Shown piece after piece: positions 9,985 to 18,546 of a stretch of 64,000 nt of DNA. The notes under the pieces were generated by a model. It did no database searches. It saw only the letters and a list, made by a program, of their open reading frames with translations, and was not told where the DNA came from. Position 1 is the first letter of the stretch, and every line of letters starts with the position of its first letter. The translations under genes and the position numbers were made by a program. This stretch comes from Granulicella mallensis (lineage in GTDB: Bacteria; Acidobacteriota; Terriglobia; Terriglobales; Acidobacteriaceae): assembly GCF_014203225.1 (NCBI RefSeq), contig NZ_JACHIO010000018.1:62001-126000 (forward strand). Reading direction: 5' to 3'.

Positions 9985-10410
9985 ATGCCTGAAACCACCA
10001 TCACCGGCACGAAGCCTGCAAAGATCGAAAAGACCGACGCGGAGTGGCGCGCCATCCTCACCCCGGAGCAGTACCATGTCATGCGCGAGAAGGGCACCGA
10101 ACGCCCCTTCACCGGCGTACTGACCAACAATCACGACGATGGCATGTACCATTGCGGTGCCTGCGACGCTCCCCTTTTCACGTCCGAAACCAAGTTCGAC
10201 TCCGGCTGCGGCTGGCCGAGTTTCTATGCCCCCATCTCGTCGGACGCCGTCCAATCCCATGAAGACAACAGCTACGGCATGCGCCGCATTGAGATCACCT
10301 GCGCCACCTGCGGGGCTCACCTCGGCCACGTCTTCCCCGACGGCCCCAAACCTACCGGGCAGCGCTTCTGCATCAACTCAGCCTCGCTGGCGTTCGAGAA
10401 GAAGAGCTAA
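9985..10410 (+). CDS. msrB: Peptide-methionine (R)-S-oxide reductase MsrB
   Basis: Reduces the R-epimer of methionine sulfoxide in proteins. 141 residues with the full MsrB fold. Zinc is held by C57/C60 (YHCGAC) and C106/C109 (TCATCG). The catalytic Cys is C129 in RFCINSASL, and [10 protein letters not shown] supplies a possible resolving cysteine. The start at 9985 has GGAG about nine bases upstream. An in-frame ATG at 9961 would add eight residues without family support. Stands alone as a single-domain MsrB, without MsrA. Confidence 0.96.
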   Translation: MPETTITGTKPAKIEKTDAEWRAILTPEQYHVMREKGTERPFTGVLTNNHDDGMYHCGACDAPLFTSETKFDSGCGWPSFYAPISSDAVQSHEDNSYGMRRIEITCATCGAHLGHVFPDGPKPTGQRFCINSASLAFEKKS

Positions 10411-10412
10411 GA

Positions 10413-10442
10413 GCAGGAAACAGGAAACAGGAAACAGGAAAC
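10413..10442 (+). repeat. Tandem heptamer caggaaa, four copies
   Basis: Four perfect copies of a seven-base unit directly after the msrB stop. The inverse sequence (ctgtttcctgctt) appears at 10567-10596 just after the rpmB stop, and a similar run (cttcctgtttcctgctc) lies at 54207-54222 next to another pair of convergent genes. Origin unknown. Confidence 0.7.
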
Positions 10443-10460
10443 AAAAAGTAGCAAATAGCA

Positions 10461-10488
10461 AAAGCCCCGCCTACAGGCGGGGCTTTTT
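10461..10488. terminator. Bidirectional rho-independent terminator
   Basis: AAAGCCCCGCC, four-base loop, GGCGGGGCTTT with further T residues: a GC-rich 11-bp stem and U-tract on the + strand and a TTTTGC tract on the other. Serves convergent msrB and rpmB. Confidence 0.85.
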
Positions 10489-10597
10489 ATTGGTCTTCAG
10501 AAGATTTCGGATTTCCGGGTATGGCAGTAGATGCAGCAATGCAAACAGTATCCACAAGGTCTACTGTTTGCTGTTTCCTACTTGCTGTTTCCTGCTT

Positions 10598-10786
10598 TTA
10601 GCCTTTTACGACTTTGCCGGTCTTGATGCAGCTGGTGCAGACCTTCACGCGCTTGGTCGCGCCGTTGGTAAGGGCCTTCACCGACTGAAGATTCGGGTTC
10701 CAGCGCCGACGGGTGACGTTGTGCGCGTGCGAGATGTTGTTACCGAACTGCGGGCCTTTGCCGCAAAGCTCACATACCTGTGCCAT
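10598..10786 (-). CDS. rpmB: 50S ribosomal protein L28
   Basis: 62-residue bacterial L28 with [20 protein letters not shown] at the start and [13 protein letters not shown] at the end. The paired CxxC motifs (residues 5-8 and near 52-55) make it the zinc-binding form. Start at 10786. Longer reading upstream runs through the intergenic region and toward the tRNA. It lies downstream of tRNA-Val on the same strand, and the two may be co-transcribed. Confidence 0.97.
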   Translation of the reverse strand: MAQVCELCGKGPQFGNNISHAHNVTRRRWNPNLQSVKALTNGATKRVKVCTSCIKTGKVVKG

Positions 10787-10908
10787 GACATTGCTCCAAA
10801 CGAATCTTTTGCCCCAGAAGAGACTCCCATCAACAACCCACGCGCAATCTGGATTCCGGAAGATTTCTCCGGTGGTATCCTGCCCGTCTAGCGGAGGGTG
10901 GAGAGGAG

Positions 10909-10985
10909 TGGTAGGCACGAGCGGATTCGAACCGCTGACCTCTACCGTGTCAAGGTAGCGCTCTAACCAACTGAGCTACGCGCCT
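10909..10985 (-). tRNA. tRNA-Val (GAC)
   Basis: 77-nt cloverleaf including an encoded CCA (10909-10911). Acceptor AGGCGCG pairs with CGTGCCT, with one G-U pair. The D arm is GCTC/GAGC, the anticodon stem CTACC/GGTAG holds loop TTGACAC (anticodon GAC), and the T arm is AGCGG-TTCGAAT-CCGCT. Confidence 0.95.
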
Positions 10986-11080
10986 CTGGTGCGTCTATTC
11001 AGTGTATCCGCAACTCGTCAGGCCCGCAACCCGGTTTTAACCAAAAGCTACATTCCCTATGTCTTTTTAAGACAATCGCC

Positions 11081-11662
11081 TCATGCCTTCGGCGGAGCCA
11101 CCGCGACCGGCTCCTGCACTCGCCGGATTACGATCCACGCATACTCCGCAGCCGAAACCGGTGCCAGCACAGCGATAGCCCAGAGCAGCAACCTCTTCAG
11201 ATCGTGCAGCCCCGACTGCGGAATCACCTGGCAGGTCATCACCGTCAAGACCCCAAGGATCTGCACCACGGTGTTTATTTTGCCCAACAGGCTCGGGCGG
11301 AAGTCGCGCAGCGTATTGGTGGCGAACAGTAGCGTGGCAATCAACAAAATTCCCAGGTCGCGGCTGAAGACCAGTACCGTCACGTAGCGCGGAATCAGGC
11401 CCACATGCGTCAGCACCACAAAGAGCGTACTCAGCAAAAGCTTGTCGGCGATGGGGTCGAGATACTGACCGAGCGTAGTTCGCTGCTGCAGCCAGCGCGC
11501 CAGCAGACCGTCGAGCCCATCGCTCACTCCGGCCAACCACAGCAGCGCAAACGCCGCCCGCCAGTGGCCGTCGAGAATGGTGATGACCAGAAACGGCAGA
11601 ACGAACAACCGCAGCATAGTCAGCAGGTTGGGCGTGGCACGGAATTGACGAAAAGCATTCAC
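11081..11662 (-). CDS. CDP-alcohol phosphatidyltransferase (PgsA-like)
   Basis: Membrane enzyme that transfers a phosphatidyl group from CDP-diacylglycerol to an alcohol, most likely glycerol-3-phosphate. The signature D-x2-D-G-x2-A-R-x8-G-x3-D-x3-D is complete (DGLDGLLAR, then GQYLDPIADK), and about six membrane helices follow. The start is uncertain. I chose GTG at 11662 (VNAFRQFRATPNLLTMLRL), because PNLLT lies near the N-terminus in PgsA proteins. A TTG at 11743 and an ATG at 11617 are alternatives. Divergent from the Rrf2 gene. Confidence 0.85.
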   Translation of the reverse strand: MNAFRQFRATPNLLTMLRLFVLPFLVITILDGHWRAAFALLWLAGVSDGLDGLLARWLQQRTTLGQYLDPIADKLLLSTLFVVLTHVGLIPRYVTVLVFSRDLGILLIATLLFATNTLRDFRPSLLGKINTVVQILGVLTVMTCQVIPQSGLHDLKRLLLWAIAVLAPVSAAEYAWIVIRRVQEPVAVAPPKA

Positions 11663-11846
11663 AAAGTTGTATCGAATAACGAATCTTAGCCTATCGCAGG
11701 ACGGCGTGCAGATGTCGTCTCCCAGTGGCGCAGTCTTACACAACTAGCAACTCCGACCGCATTGGTCTTGCTTACGAACCTTCCGCGCCGTACACTGAGA
11801 ATGGCCGAAATCTACGCGACATGCGTTCGATTCGCCTTTGCCGATC

Positions 11847-12305
11847 ATGCTGAGACTGACCAAAAAAGCGGACTACGGATTGATAGCGCTCAAGTACCTT
11901 GCCGAGCAGTCCACCAATGGCGCGCAATCCGCCAAGGATATCGCGGAGGCTTATCACATCCCTCCGCAGCTTCTGGCCAAGATCCTGCAGACGCTGGCCA
12001 AGTCCGGTCTGCTGGTTTCGCACGCCGGAACCAACGGTGGTTACGCGCTTGCCCGCTCGGCCCACGACATCTCGGCCTTCGAGGTGATTCGCGCCATCGA
12101 CGGCCCGCTTTTTATCACCAGCTGCATTACTATCCACGGAACCTGCGACCTGCACGGTACCTGCACCATCAAAGAACCGTTGCGTAAGGTTAACGACAGC
12201 ATCAAGGAACTGCTCAGCGGCATCCGCGTCTCGGATCTGATTGAACCGATCGAGGACTCTCCTGCTGCGGCCCTGGCTGGCGGTCTAGTGAGCATCGCGC
12301 TCTAG
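11847..12305 (+). CDS. iscR: Rrf2-family regulator (IscR-like)
   Basis: 152-residue winged-helix transcription factor. N-terminal MLRLTKKADYGLIALKYLA and the recognition region (IPPQLLAKILQTLAKSGLL, then GGYALAR) are typical. Cys93, Cys100 and Cys106 sit in the segment that binds a [2Fe-2S] cluster in IscR, although the spacing (x6, x5) differs by one from E. coli IscR. It lies 86 bases upstream of iscS on the same strand, as in iscRSUA operons, so it probably senses Fe-S status and controls the cluster. The start at 11847 is preferred to an ATG three codons upstream. Confidence 0.88.
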   Translation: MLRLTKKADYGLIALKYLAEQSTNGAQSAKDIAEAYHIPPQLLAKILQTLAKSGLLVSHAGTNGGYALARSAHDISAFEVIRAIDGPLFITSCITIHGTCDLHGTCTIKEPLRKVNDSIKELLSGIRVSDLIEPIEDSPAAALAGGLVSIAL

Positions 12306-12391
12306 TTTTACTCGTAGCCAGCTCATCCGCAGTTTAAAGCTGGCCGGAAACCATTTGTAATCAGCAACACTCAAGTTTAGGAGCGCACATC

Positions 12392-13663
12392 ATGGCTGAA
12401 AGTATCGGAATTAACGTCACTCAATCGAACGAGCCCCTGCCCGCCGGCGTCAAGCTGCCCATCTATATGGATAACCACGCGACCACGCCGCTGGATCCGC
12501 GCGTGCTTGAGGCCATGATGCCCTACCTGACCGGCATCTTCGGCAACGCCGCCAGCCGCAACCACAGCTTCGGCTGGGAGGCTGAGTCCGCGACCGAGAA
12601 GGCTCGCGAACAGATCGCCAAGCTCATCGGCGCTACCGCCAAGGAGATCATCTTCACCTCCGGCGCGACCGAGTCGAACAACCTCGCCATCAAGGGCATC
12701 GCCGAGATGTACCGCGAGCGCGGCAACCACATCATCACCCAGGTCACCGAGCACAAGGCTGTGCTCGACACCTGCAAGCGCCTCGAGAAGTCCGGCTACC
12801 GGATCACCTACCTGCCCGCGCAGGCTGATGGGCTCATTGACATTGAAGACCTGAAGCGCGCCATGGACGACCAGACGATCCTCGTCTCGATCATGTATGC
12901 GAACAACGAGATCGGCGTCATCCAGCCGATCCGCGAGATCGGCAAGCTCTGCCACGAGAAGGGTGTGCTCTTCCACACCGATGCGGTCCAGGCCGTCGGC
13001 AAGATTCCCGTCAACGTGATCGCCGACAACATCGATGTGCTCTCTCTCTCCGGCCACAAGATCTACGGCCCGAAGGGTGTGGGCGCGCTGTACGTTCGCC
13101 GCCGCAATCCGCGTGTACAGATCTCCGAGCAGATCAACGGTGGCGGCCACGAACGCGGTATGCGTTCGGGCACGCTGAACGTTCCGGGCATCGTCGGTCT
13201 CGGCGCTGCTTGTGAGATCTGCCAGAACGAGATGGAAGCCGAAGCCGCCCGCGAGATCGAGCTCCGCGATTACCTTCGCGCAAAGCTGGAGAAGGCTCTC
13301 GACTACACGCAGGTTAACGGCAACATGGACCATCATCTGCCCGGCAACCTGAACATGAGCTTCGTCTACGTCGAGGGTGAATCCCTCCTGATGGGCATCA
13401 ACGACATCGCTGTCTCCTCCGGTTCGGCCTGCACCTCGGCCACGCTGGAGCCCAGCTACGTTCTCAAGGCCCTCGGCCTTGGCGACGATGTGGCACACAG
13501 CTCCATCCGCTTCGGCCTCGGCCGCTTCAACACCAAGGCGGAAGTGGACTACGTTTCGGACAAGCTGATTGACGTTGTTTCGAAGCTCCGCGAGCTCTCG
13601 CCGCTGTACGAGATGGTCAAGGAAGGCATCGACCTCAGCAAGATCGAGTGGGCTGCGCACTAA
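12392..13663 (+). CDS. iscS: Cysteine desulfurase IscS/NifS
   Basis: PLP enzyme that takes sulfur from cysteine and passes it as a persulfide to IscU. 423 residues. The PLP lysine is K223 in [13 protein letters not shown]; the catalytic cysteine is C347 in the mobile loop [14 protein letters not shown]; cofactor-contacting H121 and D197 lie in VTEHKAVLD and [11 protein letters not shown] 20-residue N-terminal extension precedes the usual [15 protein letters not shown] start. GGAG lies eight to nine bases before the ATG. Followed by a strong terminator rather than by iscU. Confidence 0.96.
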   Translation: MAESIGINVTQSNEPLPAGVKLPIYMDNHATTPLDPRVLEAMMPYLTGIFGNAASRNHSFGWEAESATEKAREQIAKLIGATAKEIIFTSGATESNNLAIKGIAEMYRERGNHIITQVTEHKAVLDTCKRLEKSGYRITYLPAQADGLIDIEDLKRAMDDQTILVSIMYANNEIGVIQPIREIGKLCHEKGVLFHTDAVQAVGKIPVNVIADNIDVLSLSGHKIYGPKGVGALYVRRRNPRVQISEQINGGGHERGMRSGTLNVPGIVGLGAACEICQNEMEAEAAREIELRDYLRAKLEKALDYTQVNGNMDHHLPGNLNMSFVYVEGESLLMGINDIAVSSGSACTSATLEPSYVLKALGLGDDVAHSSIRFGLGRFNTKAEVDYVSDKLIDVVSKLRELSPLYEMVKEGIDLSKIEWAAH

Positions 13664-13693
13664 GCTGTAGGCACTTTTCAAAAGCTACGAACA

Positions 13694-13736
13694 CAAAAGA
13701 GCGGGCGCCTTACACAAGGCGTCTGCTCTTTTTTGC
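13694..13736 (+). terminator. Rho-independent terminator after iscS
   Basis: AAAAGAGCGGGCGCCTT and its near complement AAGGCGTCTGCTCTTTTTT form a 17-bp stem with two non-pairs, a short loop and a T6 tract. It separates iscS transcription from the next genes. Confidence 0.85.
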
Positions 13737-13757
13737 GCTCATTGTGCTTTGCCGGAG

Positions 13758-13967
13758 AGCGCGAAGCGCAAACCGTGACGCTTTAGCGTCGCGGGCCGGA
13801 GGGAGCCGTAGCCTTTTAGGCTACGGAATCAAGGGCCAAGCGAGAATCGGGCTTTAGCCCCGGGCCTTTTGCTCGCAGCCGAAAGAAGGCCCGGGCCTAA
13901 AGGCCACATGTTTGCTAAGCCTAAAATCAGGGGCCTGAAGGCCCCTGCTCCCTCCGTTTCGCGCTGT
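13758..13967. repeat. Family B palindromic element, copy 1
   Basis: About 210 bp made of nested palindromes: GTGACGCTTTAGCGTC, CCGTAGCCTTTTAGGCTACGG, GGGCTTTAGCCC, GGCCCGGGCC and a closing CTCCCTCC that pairs with the GGAGGGAG near the start. The second copy is at 21420-21660. The central 70 bases (GGGCTTTAGCCCCGGGCCTT onward) are nearly identical in both. No gene lies in 13664-14066. Confidence 0.75.
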
Positions 13968-14066
13968 AAGAAAAAGGCCATCCTTCTTCAACAAACATTG
14001 ATTCAGGACACTGGAAGCGCTTCTATTCAGACAAGTACAATCGGGTGGACATCCTCTGGAGACCGC

Positions 14067-14270
14067 ATGGAAAAGAGAATCCTAAGCGATACGGGCCGTT
14101 TTCTTCGAGTCTCACTTGTATTGCTTGCCATGCTGGCAGCAACAGCGATCGTCGACCATTGCCTGCACGTAACGTTTCGATACTGGCTTATCGTCTCGGC
14201 TGCACCTATCGTGCTCGGAGGTTACACCATATTGTTCCTATTTAGTTTAGTAATGAAGATGAAGCCGTAG
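14067..14270 (+). CDS. Small two-helix membrane protein
   Basis: Hypothetical 67-residue protein. A basic N-terminus (MEKRILSDTGR) is followed by two hydrophobic helices at about residues 14-32 and 40-62. GGAG lies seven bases before the ATG, and a perfect 15-bp hairpin lies 46 bases after the stop, which together support a real transcription unit. No family recognised. It could be spurious because it is short, but the hydrophobic pattern is unlikely to arise by chance. Confidence 0.5.
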   Translation: MEKRILSDTGRFLRVSLVLLAMLAATAIVDHCLHVTFRYWLIVSAAPIVLGGYTILFLFSLVMKMKP

Positions 14271-14316
14271 GTGCTGAAATTGCCCAAGAGCCTGTAATTT
14301 CGGCTAGGAACTATCC

Positions 14317-14351
14317 AAACCCCATTCATTCCTCGCGAATGAATGGGGTTT
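14317..14351. terminator. Perfect 15-bp hairpin between convergent genes
   Basis: AAACCCCATTCATTC, loop CTCGC, then the exact complement. Only a short T-run follows on the + strand. Lies between the small membrane protein and the ankyrin gene. Confidence 0.6.
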
Positions 14352-14412
14352 GTTTCTGCTTCTACTTTTGCTTTTCTTGTTGTCATTCCCGAAGGGAATC
14401 TGCTGTATCGAT

Positions 14413-15330
14413 TTAGTGCGCGCCCTTTTCCTGCAGCAGCTTGATGACCTGGCGCTTGTCGTTCCTGATAGCCATCTGAAGAGGAGTACGACCGTGGTCG
14501 TCCTTGGCATTCACGTTGGCGCCTTTGGCCAGCAGGAGCTTCGTCACTTCTACATAGTTGCCGCCCCAGTCGTAGTTGGAATCATCATCCATAGCCGCCC
14601 GGAACAGCGCGGTCTGGCCTTCGTTGTCCACGGCCTCGATGTTCGCCCCCTTAGAGATCAATAGATTCACTGAATCAATGCGCTCCTCACTGACGGCATG
14701 CATCAGTGCTGTCTTCCCCTCCGAGTCCGCAGCGTCGATCTTGGCACCCTTCGCCAGAAGCATCGTCACGGCTTCGGTGTGATCTTCGAGAGCTGCGTAA
14801 ATCAAGGCAGTGAAGCCGTTCCGATTTTTTGCTTCGACGTTTGCGCCTTTGCTCAAGAGCAGTTGCAGAATGTCGGTATTTACATAATTCAGAGCAGCCA
14901 GGTGAAGGGCTGTATCACCGCTTGTCGTCTTCGCCGTGGTATCGGCCTTTTTATCCAGCAATATTTTCACGATCGCGAGGCGATCCGCATACTCACTTCG
15001 GGGAATCTTCCCGTCTCCACCCACGGCCCAGTTGAGAGAAGTCCCTTTAGAGTTGGACTTAGCCTCAACATTAGCGCCCTTAGCCAACAGCACCCGTACG
15101 ACATCAACTCTGGCGTGTTCGGTGGCCACCTTGAGTGGAGTCTGCTCGCTGTCATCCCGGCCTTCGATATCAGCTCCCTGCGCCAACAGCGTCTTCACGA
15201 CCTCGGCATTGCCGTCATCCGAAGCCTGAATCAGTTGCCGATTCAGTTTGTCAGAGCCGGATTGCCCGATAGCCAAACCGCTTAGCGATAGGGCGACACA
15301 TAAGATGGCTGCGAAGCGCATTTCCTTCAT
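14413..15330 (-). CDS. Secreted ankyrin-repeat protein
   Basis: 305 residues: a signal peptide (MKEMRFAAILCVALSLSGLA) and then about eight ankyrin repeats filling the rest of the protein. Typical units are VVRVLLAKGANVEAK, TALHLAALN and GFTALIYAALEDHTEAV. One repeat, near residues 110-130, carries an insertion. AGGAG lies six bases before the ATG. Likely a periplasmic or surface protein-protein interaction module; partner unknown. On the opposite strand to the isc genes it sits between. Confidence 0.9.
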   Translation of the reverse strand: MKEMRFAAILCVALSLSGLAIGQSGSDKLNRQLIQASDDGNAEVVKTLLAQGADIEGRDDSEQTPLKVATEHARVDVVRVLLAKGANVEAKSNSKGTSLNWAVGGDGKIPRSEYADRLAIVKILLDKKADTTAKTTSGDTALHLAALNYVNTDILQLLLSKGANVEAKNRNGFTALIYAALEDHTEAVTMLLAKGAKIDAADSEGKTALMHAVSEERIDSVNLLISKGANIEAVDNEGQTALFRAAMDDDSNYDWGGNYVEVTKLLLAKGANVNAKDDHGRTPLQMAIRNDKRQVIKLLQEKGAH

Positions 15331-15442
15331 GCTTGTCTCCTGATGAACGATTGTCTTGTCGAGATTCTGCCCAGATTGGCAATTGCGCCGGGCAAGCGAC
15401 GGTGTTCAATTTGAATACCGCGATTGATTTTATAAGGTGCGT

Positions 15443-15487
15443 CTGCTTTTCTTGTTGTCATCGAAGTCGAATGACAACAAGAAAAAC
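15443..15487. repeat. Hairpin of the family C type
   Basis: TTTTCTTGTTGTCAT, short loop, ATGACAACAAGAAAA. It stands between the divergent ankyrin and phospholipase C-like genes. The TTCTTGTTGTCATTC arm recurs at 14365-14405, 43609-43798 and 59359-59531. Confidence 0.6.
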
Positions 15488-15520
15488 ATAGGGCTTCTGC
15501 TATACCCTTATCCGAACAAC

Positions 15521-16984
15521 ATGACTCTGAGCCTCCGCCTCGCGCTCGTCGCCCTGCTCTGTATGCTCGGCCTCGCTCGCCCCGCAGACGCCTACTCCGT
15601 ACTGACCCATGAGCAACTGATCGATCTCACCTGGGACAGCTCCATCGTTCCACTGCTGCTCAGCCGCTATCCCACGCTGACGCCCGCGCAGATTGAGCAT
15701 GCGCGCGCCTATGCCTACGGTGGCTGCGTCATCCAGGACATCGGCTACTACCCCTTCGGCGACGCCAACTTCTCCAACCTGACCCACTACGTCCGGTCGG
15801 GAGATTTCGTCGTCAACCTCTTCCGCAACGCCGGAAATGCCGATGAACTGGCCTTTGCCGTCGGCGCTCTCTCGCACTATATCGGCGACACCATCGGCCA
15901 CTCCGAAGCCACCAATCGGGCTGTCCCTATCGAGTTCCCCACTCTCGGTCAGCGTTACGGCCTATCCGTGAACTACGCCCAGGGCAAGCATCAGCATGTA
16001 CAGACCGAATTCGCCTTTGATATCAACGAGATCGCGCATCACCGCTTCGCTCCCCTGCCCTACCTGCGACACGTCGGTCTCGAGGTTCCCACCCGCCAAC
16101 TCGCTCTCGCCTTCTACCAGACATATGGCCTGCGCGAAGACTTCACCGATCATCGCCGCAGCCGTATCAATGTCCGTGGTTATCGCTTCGCCGTGCGCGG
16201 CTTCATTCCACGCATCGCGTTTGCCGTAACCCTGCTGCACCGCAGACGCGAACCCTCGGACCTCACCACGGATCCCGACTTTCAGCGCCTTACCAACGAG
16301 CTTGCTGCTATCTCCCAGAAAAACCACTGGGACTCCTACCGTGGCAAGGCCGGAGTCGGCACCTACTGTCTCGCCGGCTTTCTCTTCATTCTGCCCAAGG
16401 TCGGGGCGCTGAAACTGGTTGCCGTCAAAGGCCCCACCCAGCAGACGGAGGCCGACTATATCCACTCGGTCATGCGTTCAGCCGACCAGCTCGACGCCCA
16501 ACTGCGCCGCTTCACCCCTCCCCCTGCGACGAAACAGACCGCCACGCTCGCCGCCGCAGAGGATACCCACTCCGATCCCGCCCCCTCGCAGCCGCTCCCC
16601 GCCCTCTCCGGAGCGGAACAACAGGTCCCTCGCGGCTCTCACGATCCACACCATCCGCTGCTCAATCGCGATCTGGACACCGGCTATCCGGTCAGGCCCA
16701 GCGGCTATTCTCTGACCGACGCCACCTATGCCCGTCTGCTCCACAGCTTGGCGCTGCACCCTGCGAACGCCGTTCCTCCCGGTATCAAGGCCGATATTCT
16801 CCTCTACTACGCCGACCTAAGCCTGCCTTTTGCCACAAAAAATGATTCCGCTGCCTGGGCAATGGTTCAACAGGACCTCATCACCCTGAAAGCCATTCCA
16901 ATCAACACCGAACCGCTGCCCTACCCCACCTACGGTACGGGCAACGAGGACACAATTCCCGCGCCAAACAGCCAGAGGGAATAA
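15521..16984 (+). CDS. Exported zinc-dependent phospholipase C family protein
   Basis: 487 residues with a signal peptide (MTLSLRLALVALLCMLGLA, cut near ADAYS). After cleavage, the zinc-dependent phospholipase C/S1-P1-like all-helical domain occupies about residues 25-290. Histidines and acidic residues typical of metal ligands are present: LTHEQLID, LSHYIGDTIGHSEATN and KHQHVQTEFAFD. The C-terminal 170 residues carry a Pro/Ala-rich linker and an unrecognised end domain. The start at 15521 is chosen because the signal peptide begins there. Substrate unknown. It sits between iscS and iscU. Confidence 0.8.
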   Translation: MTLSLRLALVALLCMLGLARPADAYSVLTHEQLIDLTWDSSIVPLLLSRYPTLTPAQIEHARAYAYGGCVIQDIGYYPFGDANFSNLTHYVRSGDFVVNLFRNAGNADELAFAVGALSHYIGDTIGHSEATNRAVPIEFPTLGQRYGLSVNYAQGKHQHVQTEFAFDINEIAHHRFAPLPYLRHVGLEVPTRQLALAFYQTYGLREDFTDHRRSRINVRGYRFAVRGFIPRIAFAVTLLHRRREPSDLTTDPDFQRLTNELAAISQKNHWDSYRGKAGVGTYCLAGFLFILPKVGALKLVAVKGPTQQTEADYIHSVMRSADQLDAQLRRFTPPPATKQTATLAAAEDTHSDPAPSQPLPALSGAEQQVPRGSHDPHHPLLNRDLDTGYPVRPSGYSLTDATYARLLHSLALHPANAVPPGIKADILLYYADLSLPFATKNDSAAWAMVQQDLITLKAIPINTEPLPYPTYGTGNEDTIPAPNSQRE

Positions 16985-17044
16985 TCAAGCCCTTCCGAAC
17001 CCTCCAGCTTCGGAGTATCATCTAAGGAAACGAGGTAGATTCCC

Positions 17045-17464
17045 ATGGCATATAGCGATAAGGTTGTTGATCACTACGAAAATCCCCGCAACGTCGGCAC
17101 GCTCGACAAGAGCTCGACCGAGGTTGGCACCGGCCTGGTCGGCGCCCCTGAGTGCGGCGACGTCATGCGCCTCCAGATCAAGGTGAATCCCGAGACCCAG
17201 GTCATCGAGGATGCCAAGTTCAAGACCTTCGGCTGCGGCTCGGCGATTGCTTCCAGCTCGCTCGCTACCGAATGGGTCAAAGGCAAGACCGTTGCCGAGG
17301 CTCTGACGATCTCGAACACCGACATCGTGAAGGAGCTCGCGCTTCCTCCGGTCAAGATTCACTGCTCGGTTCTGGCGGAAGACGCCATCCGCGCCGCGAT
17401 CGGCGACTGGAAGAAAAAGAACGGCGTTGCCGAAGAAGCTGGCGTCGCAGTCGCGGCTCACTAA
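17045..17464 (+). CDS. iscU: Iron-sulfur cluster scaffold protein IscU
   Basis: Scaffold on which [2Fe-2S] clusters are built from IscS sulfur before transfer by HscA/HscB. 139 residues. Ligands C37 (with D39, PECGD), C64 (FGCGSAIASS) and C107 (IHCSVLAEDA) are all present. The HscA recognition motif LPPVK is intact at residues 100-104, matching the presence of hscA and hscB later in the cluster. Ends in a short Ala/Val-rich tail. Followed by a terminator and then iscA. Confidence 0.97.
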   Translation: MAYSDKVVDHYENPRNVGTLDKSSTEVGTGLVGAPECGDVMRLQIKVNPETQVIEDAKFKTFGCGSAIASSSLATEWVKGKTVAEALTISNTDIVKELALPPVKIHCSVLAEDAIRAAIGDWKKKNGVAEEAGVAVAAH

Positions 17465-17483
17465 GCGCAAACCAATACTCGTG

Positions 17484-17519
17484 GGCCGGCGGACAGCATC
17501 ACCGCCGGCCTTTGTTTTT
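17484..17519 (+). terminator. Terminator after iscU
   Basis: GGCCGGCGG, nine-base loop, CCGCCGGCC, followed by TTTGTTTTTC. Confidence 0.8.
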
Positions 17520-17581
17520 CTTTCTGTCATTCCCGTAGGGAATCTGCTTCCCTACGGCCAAAACACTCATCGAATAAACGT

Positions 17582-18079
17582 ATGTCTACCGTCTCCATCA
17601 GTTCGACGACCAGCCAGGCCATGAGCGCTCCCGTGCCCGCGGCTCCCAAAGACCCTCTTGCAGGCATGACGCTGCTCATCGCCGAAGGCCAGACCTCTCG
17701 CGCGAAGGCCGCCATTGAGATTACGAAGAACGCGCTCAAGCGCATCCGCGTCGCCATGGCCAAGGAAGGCATCTCGCCCGACCAGGGCGGTCTGCGCCTG
17801 GGCGTTCAGGGCGGCGGCTGCTCGGGTCTGAGCTACAACATCCGCTTCGACACCCAGCCCCGCGAGCGTGATCGTACCTTCGTCTTCGGAGCAGGCATCG
17901 AGACCCCCAACGACCCCAGCGGCGCAAAGCCTGTTCGTCTCTTCGTCGATCCGAAGAGCTACCTATATCTTGCGGGCATGGTGCTGGACTTCGAAGAGAC
18001 GCTGATGCGTCAGGGCTTCAACTTCATCAACCCCAACTCCACCAAGAGCTGCGGGTGTGGGTCTAGTTTTTCGGCGTAA
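17582..18079 (+). CDS. iscA: A-type iron-sulfur carrier (IscA/HesB family)
   Basis: 165-residue A-type carrier that takes clusters from IscU to target proteins. The three conserved cysteines are C80 (GGGCSGLSY), C157 and C159 (SCGCGSSFS). Longer than usual (about 107 in E. coli): a 45-residue Ala/Ser-rich N-terminal extension, plus a longer mid loop. Internal ATGs at codons 14 and 29 could be the true start, since no strong ribosome-binding site precedes 17582. Located 117 bases after iscU with a terminator between. Confidence 0.92.
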   Translation: MSTVSISSTTSQAMSAPVPAAPKDPLAGMTLLIAEGQTSRAKAAIEITKNALKRIRVAMAKEGISPDQGGLRLGVQGGGCSGLSYNIRFDTQPRERDRTFVFGAGIETPNDPSGAKPVRLFVDPKSYLYLAGMVLDFEETLMRQGFNFINPNSTKSCGCGSSFSA

Positions 18080-18090
18080 ACCTCAACGAT

Positions 18091-18120
18091 TTGACATGAT
18101 CCGTCCCTTACGGAGATAAC
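18091..18120 (+). promoter_or_regulatory. Candidate promoter of hicAB
   Basis: Perfect -35 box TTGACA, 18-base spacer, -10-like GATAAC. It is placed 18 bases before the hicA start; GTGAGGA is the ribosome-binding site. Confidence 0.4.
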
Positions 18121-18137
18121 CCGTGTGAGGACAAACT

Positions 18138-18323
18138 ATGAAGTATAGAGAAATCGTCAAACTCATTGAGCAGGACGGTTGGCGACTTGTTCATACTGTC
18201 GGCAGCCACCAGCAATACAAACATCCATCCAAATCTGGTCGCGTCACGATAGCGGGTAAGCCTGGAAAAGACGTGCCAGAGGGGACTCGAAAGAGTATTC
18301 TGAGGCAAGCAGGCTTGGAGTAA
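18138..18323 (+). CDS. hicA: HicA family toxin (mRNA interferase)
   Basis: 61-residue HicA: double-stranded RNA-binding-like fold that cleaves mRNA. Hallmarks are MKYREIVKLIEQDGWRLV, the catalytic His in GSHQQYKHP, and VTIAGKPGKDVPEGTRKSIL. GTGAGGA lies eight bases before the ATG. Immediately followed by hicB, so this is a type II toxin-antitoxin pair. It is inserted between iscA and hscB. Confidence 0.93.
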   Translation: MKYREIVKLIEQDGWRLVHTVGSHQQYKHPSKSGRVTIAGKPGKDVPEGTRKSILRQAGLE

Positions 18324-18326
18324 TTG

Positions 18327-18545
18327 ATGCGTGAATATCTAGTTATCTTCGAACGAGCAGCAGATGGTGGATGGGGAGCCTATGCCCCCGATCTCCCTGG
18401 CCTCGGAGTTGTCGGCGATACCCGCGAAGAAGCCGATACCCTCATCCGCGAAGGCATTGCTCTCCATATTGCAGGCCTCCACGAAGACGGCTTGCCTATT
18501 CCTGAACCCGTGACAACGGCAGAACGCATCGCCATCGCCGCGTAG
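18327..18545 (+). CDS. hicB: HicB family antitoxin, short form
   Basis: 72-residue antitoxin with the degenerate RNase H-like HicB fold: REYLVIFERAADGGWGAYAPDLPGLGVVGDTREEA, given here as positions 2-36. No C-terminal DNA-binding helix or ribbon is present, so autoregulation by this protein is doubtful. The ATG at 18327 lies three bases after the hicA stop; a TTG one codon earlier is an alternative. Ends one base before the stop codon of the convergent DUF6624 gene. Confidence 0.92.
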   Translation: MREYLVIFERAADGGWGAYAPDLPGLGVVGDTREEADTLIREGIALHIAGLHEDGLPIPEPVTTAERIAIAA

Positions 18546-18546
18546 C

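Noticed and set aside
10413-10442. Possible CRISPR-like array
   Set aside because: The units are contiguous seven-base repeats with no spacers and no cas genes nearby.
12377-13681. 434-codon frame opposite iscS
   Set aside because: It is the antisense shadow of a GC-rich real gene; the protein is low complexity, rich in Asp, Leu, Val and Glu, and has no domain.
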